From assembly GCA_965119215.1 (NCBI GenBank), contig CBCPKK010000022.1:70440-134439 (forward strand): 64,000 nucleotides of DNA. The letters are read 5' to 3'. Made by a program: the position numbers and the translations under genes. The DNA is from Buttiauxella sp965119215. Lineage in GTDB: Bacteria; Pseudomonadota; Gammaproteobacteria; Enterobacterales; Enterobacteriaceae. Every line of letters starts with the position of its first letter. Positions within the stretch are counted from its first letter, which is position 1. Positions 60,243-64,000 of the stretch are shown in pieces. Under the pieces are notes generated by a model. That model saw only the letters and a list, made by a program, of their open reading frames with translations, had not been told where the DNA came from and searched no databases.

Positions 60243-61532
60243 TTAATGTGCTACTGACAGCCGCAGGGCTAATGCTGCCAGCGTGACGAACAGCACTGGA
60301 ATTGTCATGACAATGCCTACGCGGAAATAGTATCCCCAGGTAATCGTCATGTTTTTCTGTGACAAAACATGCAGCCATAACAACGTTGCCAGGCTGCCAA
60401 TCGGCGTGATTTTTGGTCCCAAATCGCTGCCTATCACATTGGCATAAATCATCGCTTCTTTAATAACACCAGAAGCGGTGCTGCCATCAATCGACAGCGC
60501 CCCGATCAGCACGGTCGGCATATTGTTCATTACGGAAGACAAGAACGCCGTCAGGAACCCAGTCCCCAGCGTTGCCGCCCACAATCCGTGTTCAGCCAGT
60601 TGATTCAGCACGCTGGAAAGGTAGTGGGTTAGACCTGCATTGCGCAGCCCATATACCACCAGATACATACCCAGCGAGAAAACAACGATTTGCCACGGCG
60701 CACCGCGCAGTACCTTACCGGTGTTAATGGCATGTCCTTTCTTCGCCACAACAAACAGGATCGCCGCTCCAACAGCAGCAACCAGACTGACTGGCACCCC
60801 GAGTGGTTCCAGGCCAAAGAATCCTACCAACAGAAGAACCAGAACCAGCCAGCCTGTTTTGAAGGTACTGACATCACGAATAGCGTCTTTCGGCTCTTTT
60901 AGAAGAGAAACGTCATAAACGGCGGGAATGTCTTTGCAGAAAAACAGATGCAGCATAACCAGCGTTGTCGCAATGGCTGCCAGGTTAACGGGCACCATCA
61001 CAGCCGCATATTCCGTGAATCCAAGATTAAAGAAATCAGCTGAGACTATATTCACCAGATTCGAGACAATAAGCGGCAGACTGGCCGTATCAGCTATAAA
61101 TCCAGCCGCCATAACAAAGGCTAAAGTTGCCCCCTGGCTGAATCCAAGCGCCAGAAGCATGGCAATCACAATTGGTGTCAGGATGAGTGCTGCACCATCA
61201 TTGGCGAACAGCGCCGCGACCATCGCACCCAGCAGGATAATCCAGGTAAACAACAGTCGGCCACGGCCATTGCCCCAACGGGCAACATGGAGTGCAGCCC
61301 ATTCAAAGAAACCGGACTCATCCAGCAACAGGCTGATAATGATAACGGCGATAAAAGTGGCGGTCGCATTCCAGACTATTTGCCAGACCACAGGAATATC
61401 GCCCGGATGAACGACGCCAGTCAGTAATGCCAGGCCTGCGCCGAGCATTGCACTCCAGCCAATCCCCAGACCTTTGGGTTGCCAGATAACCAGAACGAGA
61501 GTGAGCAAAAAAATTGCACCAGCCAGTAACAT
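60243..61532 (-). CDS. arsB: Arsenite efflux pump ArsB
   Basis: A 429-residue inner-membrane antiporter, the same length as E. coli ArsB and nearly identical through NDGAALILTPIVIAMLLALG, AAGFIADTASLPLIVSNLVN and NNMPTVLIGALSIDG. It extrudes As(OH)3/Sb(OH)3 using the proton gradient. An in-frame ATG four codons upstream (61544) exists; ATG at 61532 gives the E. coli N-terminus. Middle gene of arsRBC. Confidence 0.95.
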   Translation of the reverse strand: MLLAGAIFLLTLVLVIWQPKGLGIGWSAMLGAGLALLTGVVHPGDIPVVWQIVWNATATFIAVIIISLLLDESGFFEWAALHVARWGNGRGRLLFTWIILLGAMVAALFANDGAALILTPIVIAMLLALGFSQGATLAFVMAAGFIADTASLPLIVSNLVNIVSADFFNLGFTEYAAVMVPVNLAAIATTLVMLHLFFCKDIPAVYDVSLLKEPKDAIRDVSTFKTGWLVLVLLLVGFFGLEPLGVPVSLVAAVGAAILFVVAKKGHAINTGKVLRGAPWQIVVFSLGMYLVVYGLRNAGLTHYLSSVLNQLAEHGLWAATLGTGFLTAFLSSVMNNMPTVLIGALSIDGSTASGVIKEAMIYANVIGSDLGPKITPIGSLATLLWLHVLSQKNMTITWGYYFRVGIVMTIPVLFVTLAALALRLSVAH

Positions 61533-61576
61533 CAGAAACTCCATTCATATTTGATAAGGTATATGTGTTTTTGCAT

Positions 61577-61897
61577 TCAACACGACTCAGGTGAAGCATT
61601 TGCGAGTTTGTTTCGTATGTTTTCTCGCTCACAATTCCAGGCTGAATCTATGATGGCCGCAGCCCACGCAGGCATATGGGGCGAAAGGCGATAATGCACC
61701 CATTTTCCATCCCGGCGGTCGGTAACCAGCCCAGACTCACGTAATAACGCCATGTGTCGGGATATTTTGGGCTGAGATTCTTCCGTTACAGCGCAGATAT
61801 CGCAGACGCACAATTCCCCGGACTCTCTGAGCAGCAGCACAATAGTCGAACGTGTTTCATCGGCGAGCAGTTTAAAAAGCTGAACAGGCTGTAGCAT
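61577..61897 (-). CDS. arsR: Arsenite-responsive repressor ArsR
   Basis: A 106-residue winged-helix SmtB/ArsR repressor. The As(III) site is ELCVCDIC, matching Cys32, Cys34 and Cys37 of R773 ArsR, and the recognition helix is SQPKISRHMALLRESGL. It heads arsRBC and is divergent from arsH. ATG at 61897 gives the family start; the frame is open to 61927. Confidence 0.94.
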   Translation of the reverse strand: MLQPVQLFKLLADETRSTIVLLLRESGELCVCDICAVTEESQPKISRHMALLRESGLVTDRRDGKWVHYRLSPHMPAWAAAIIDSAWNCERENIRNKLANASPESC

Positions 61898-61920
61898 GTT
61901 GAACCTCGATATGAATTGAC

Positions 61921-61945
61921 AACACATATGCTAATTCATATATGA
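61921..61945. promoter_or_regulatory. Candidate ArsR operator between arsR and arsH
   Basis: ACACATATGCTAATTCATATATGA is an AT-rich imperfect dyad resembling CATATG-containing ArsR operators. It lies 24 bases from the arsR start and about 40 bases before arsH, so one site could govern both. Confidence 0.5.
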
Positions 61946-61984
61946 TAGATTTAAAAGCACGATGTTCAACACAGAGGATTTTTC

Positions 61985-62689
61985 ATGACACACTTACCAG
62001 CAATCGAACCGCAATACTTTGATGACGCCATTGCCAGCAAGATTCAGGGCGATAAGTTGACTGCGCCACGCATTCTGATCCTCTACGGCTCAGTTCGACA
62101 GCGCTCGTACAGCCGGTTTGCAGCCGAAGAAGCGGGGCGGTTACTGACCAAAATGGGCGCTGAAGTGAAAGTCTTTAATCCTTCCGGTCTGCCATTGCCG
62201 GACGACGCGCCGGAAACTCATCCTAAAGTGCTCGAATTACGGGAACTGGTCAGATGGTGCGATGGAATGATCTGGAGCTCTCCGGAAAGACACGGAACCA
62301 TGAGTTCGGTAATGAAAGCCCAGATTGACTGGATACCTTTAAGCGAAGGAGCCGTTCGTCCGACCCAGGGAAAAATGCTGGCCGTGATGCAAGTTTGCGG
62401 CGGATCGCAGTCATTCAACACGGTAAACCAAATGAGAATACTTGGGCGCTGGATGCGGATGTTCACCATTCCAAATCAGTCGTCTGTGCCAAAGGCATGG
62501 CAGGAGTTTGACGACGAAGGCCGCATGAAACCATCAGCCTGGTACGACCGTATTGTGGATGTCACCGAAGAGTTATTTAAAATGACGATAATACTGAAAG
62601 GACACACAGGTTATCTTGCTGACCGTTACAGCGAGAGAAAAGAAAGCCATCAGGAATTATCGACACGGGTTAACCAGGAAAAAATCTGA
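61985..62689 (+). CDS. arsH: NADPH:FMN oxidoreductase ArsH
   Basis: A 234-residue flavodoxin-like protein. The FMN loop is LILYGSVRQRSYSRFAAEEA (about 31-50), with WSSPERHGTMSSVMKAQIDW and the C-terminal FKMTIILKGHTGYLADRYSER. ArsH oxidises methylarsenite and other trivalent organoarsenicals to the less toxic pentavalent forms in the cytoplasm, using NADPH/FMN. It is divergent from arsR, 87 bases between starts. Confidence 0.93.
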   Translation: MTHLPAIEPQYFDDAIASKIQGDKLTAPRILILYGSVRQRSYSRFAAEEAGRLLTKMGAEVKVFNPSGLPLPDDAPETHPKVLELRELVRWCDGMIWSSPERHGTMSSVMKAQIDWIPLSEGAVRPTQGKMLAVMQVCGGSQSFNTVNQMRILGRWMRMFTIPNQSSVPKAWQEFDDEGRMKPSAWYDRIVDVTEELFKMTIILKGHTGYLADRYSERKESHQELSTRVNQEKI

Positions 62690-62728
62690 TAAGCCTACGG
62701 GTTATCAATTCATCCAATAAATAGGGCT

Positions 62729-63037
62729 TTATTTTTCAGCGTCGGGCACTACACCATTGATACAACACTCATCCTGCAAGTACTGAATGATATTTTCCAA
62801 AATGTCGTACTTGGCAATACACATAAGTGTTCGACTTTCTCTGTTTTGCTGGAGCAACCCAACAGACACTAACGCTGAAATATGATGGCTCAGGGTTGAT
62901 GCAGGGATATCTAGCTGCTTTTGCAGTTCACCCACAGGTAACCCCTGACTACCCGCTTTGACCAGATGCTTAAAGATAAACAAACGAGTAGGGTGGCCTA
63001 ACTCTTTCAATGCCTTAGCGACCATTTCAAGTTGCAT
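62729..63037 (-). CDS. Second ArsR-family repressor with C-terminal Cys-Cys
   Basis: A 102-residue winged-helix repressor (AKALKELGHPTRLFIFKHL, IPASTLSHHISALVSVGLL). It lacks the ELCVCDLC site of the first ArsR and instead has Cys73 and the pair Cys91-Cys92 (DECCING), a layout like ArsR proteins with C-terminal thiolate sites, some selective for methylarsenite. It is divergent from the ArsP-like permease gene with two palindromic sites between them, its likely operators. Confidence 0.82.
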   Translation of the reverse strand: MQLEMVAKALKELGHPTRLFIFKHLVKAGSQGLPVGELQKQLDIPASTLSHHISALVSVGLLQQNRESRTLMCIAKYDILENIIQYLQDECCINGVVPDAEK

Positions 63038-63058
63038 AATTATTTTCCTTTGTGGCTG

Positions 63059-63122
63059 ATATTTCGATAATACCAGAAATATCTTTTGCCTCTCAAGTCA
63101 TTTCGAATATACTAGAAATATG
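63059..63122. promoter_or_regulatory. Two palindromic operators of the second ArsR
   Basis: ATATTTCGATAATACCAGAA-type (63059-63082) and CATTTCGAATATACTAGAAA-type (63099-63122) sequences share TTTCGA-N7/8-AGAAAT arms and are spaced about 39 bases apart in the 108-base gap between the repressor and the permease. The second includes a TATACT -10-like word. Confidence 0.65.
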
Positions 63123-63145
63123 GTTTATATGTATGCGAGGAGATT

Positions 63146-64000
63146 ATGATGAATGATGGGTTAACAATGCTGACTGATGCGTCAAAGATGTTTCTTTTTT
63201 TGGCCGTTGAGCTGTCACTGTTGTTTCTGGTGATTAGTCTGGGTGTCAACTTGATACGGCAAAGAGTTCCGGATTCTAAAATTCAGGCGATGCTGGGCGC
63301 TCGTAAGGGTAAGGGGTATGTCATTGCTGCACTGCTCGGGTCAATTACCCCATTTTGCAGTTGTTCGACTATTCCTATGTTGCGTGGGCTGCTTTCTGCC
63401 AGGGCCGGTTTCGGGCCGACACTGACTTTCCTGTTTGTCTCACCGTTACTCAATCCCATTATTGTGGGCTTGATGTGGGCCACTTTTGGGCTAAAAATCA
63501 CCTTGTTGTATACCATAATCGCCGTTGTGGTTTCCGTGCTGTCCAGCCTCTTACTGAATAAATTAGGTTTTGAACGGCATGTCATTAATGCAAAAGAAAC
63601 CAAAGGAAGCTCTTGTTCCGTAAACTGTTCTGTACCAAAGGTAACGACTCAGTCCGTTTCATGCTGTAACAGTGCTCCAGTGAATCAACCGGAACGATCA
63701 ACTCAGGAAAATTCATGTTGTGCCAGCGAGAACAAGAAATCACCCATAGCACCTGGTGCGATAACTCTGGCATGGCAGGATGCATGGAAACAGTTCAGGG
63801 AGGTATTTCCCTATCTTTTGGCTGGAGTGCTGATTGGGTCGTGTATTTATGGTTTCGTGCCAACCGAATGGATCGCCAGACATGCCGGTGGTGATAACGC
63901 ATTTGCTATTCCACTTAGCGCCATTGTAGGTATTCCTCTCTATATCAGAGCTGAGGCCGTGATCCCGCTCGCGTCTGTTTTAATGACTAAAGGGATGGGA
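63146..64000 (+). CDS. arsP: ArsP/DUF318-family permease, truncated by the window end
   Basis: 285 codons are present without a stop. The protein has about eight hydrophobic segments and the permease motif ITPFCSCSTIPMLRGLLSARAG-like around residues 68-85 (PFCSCSTIP is diagnostic) and SPLLNPIIVGL. Between the fourth and fifth segments lies a Cys-rich loop of about 50 residues with C-x3-C and two Cys-Cys pairs. C-terminal readable part has YIRAEAVIPLASVLMTKGMG. ArsP pumps trivalent organoarsenicals out across the inner membrane; the adjoining Cys-Cys ArsR and arsH support this over an unspecific permease. ATG at 63146 follows GCGAGGAGA; another ATG follows directly. Confidence 0.75.
   Translation, partial: MMNDGLTMLTDASKMFLFLAVELSLLFLVISLGVNLIRQRVPDSKIQAMLGARKGKGYVIAALLGSITPFCSCSTIPMLRGLLSARAGFGPTLTFLFVSPLLNPIIVGLMWATFGLKITLLYTIIAVVVSVLSSLLLNKLGFERHVINAKETKGSSCSVNCSVPKVTTQSVSCCNSAPVNQPERSTQENSCCASENKKSPIAPGAITLAWQDAWKQFREVFPYLLAGVLIGSCIYGFVPTEWIARHAGGDNAFAIPLSAIVGIPLYIRAEAVIPLASVLMTKGMG

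Overview
The window is chromosomal DNA from a member of the Enterobacterales close to Escherichia, Kluyvera and Buttiauxella. Evidence is the E. coli-like gene order ydeE-marB-marA-marR / marC-sotB-yneJ-sad ... glsB-yneF-uxaB with near-identical proteins, REP-type repeats, MarR operators matching the E. coli core, and a chromosomal CTX-M-like class A beta-lactamase. I cannot fix the genus. No rRNA, tRNA, CRISPR array, integrase or insertion sequence was seen.

Layout. 1-900: end of a urea ABC transporter operon (urtD fragment, urtE). 0.9-3.7 kb: LysR regulator divergent from a phenolic acid decarboxylase, then a double GNAT acetyltransferase. 3.7-11.5 kb: ydeE, the mar locus, sotB, a PhzF-like enzyme, yneJ and sad. 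11.6-34.1 kb: a 22.5-kb purine/uric acid catabolic block (ygfS, ygfT, a fused xdhAB, xdhC, mocA, ygeV, ygeW, ygeX, ygeY, hyuA, yqeA, an XdhC-type chaperone, ygfK, ssnA, a urate/xanthine permease). It sits exactly between sad and glsB, which are neighbours in E. coli, where the equivalent cluster lies elsewhere on the chromosome. 34.1-38.2 kb: the E. coli order resumes (glsB, yneF/dgcF, uxaB). 38.3-43.2 kb: oxidoreductase, dsbG, VF530 protein, phosphotransferase, NDH-2-like dehydrogenase and Rrf2 regulator. 43.2-49.7 kb: two divergent metal/chelate ABC transporters and a ModA-like protein, with a near-perfect ModE box between the transporters. 50-54.2 kb: FKBP-like protein with an octapeptide repeat, beta-lactamase, a chemotaxis receptor without sensor domain, a zinc-ribbon small protein and a BON lipoprotein. 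54.5-58.9 kb: a ZirT-ZirS-ZirU inverse autotransporter locus. 59-64 kb: a second GNAT, arsRBC, arsH, a second ArsR-type regulator and a truncated ArsP-like permease.

How the parts work together. The purine block holds uptake (permease), molybdenum hydroxylase subunits and their cofactor factors (xdhAB, xdhC, mocA, XdhC-type chaperone), iron-sulfur/flavin electron carriers (ygfS, ygfT, ygfK), ring-opening hydrolases (ssnA, hyuA, ygeY), diaminopropionate cleavage (ygeX) and ATP recovery from carbamoyl groups (ygeW, yqeA). The sigma-54 activator YgeV is encoded inside, and I find four sigma-54-type -24/-12 promoters in front of xdhAB, ygeW, ygfK and the chaperone gene. The abundance of molybdenum enzymes fits with the ModE-boxed transporter 12 kb away. 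The right end pairs inorganic arsenic genes with genes (arsH, a Cys-Cys ArsR, ArsP-like) that suggest organoarsenical resistance.

All assignments come from reading the sequence and from remembered family features. No search or computation was run.
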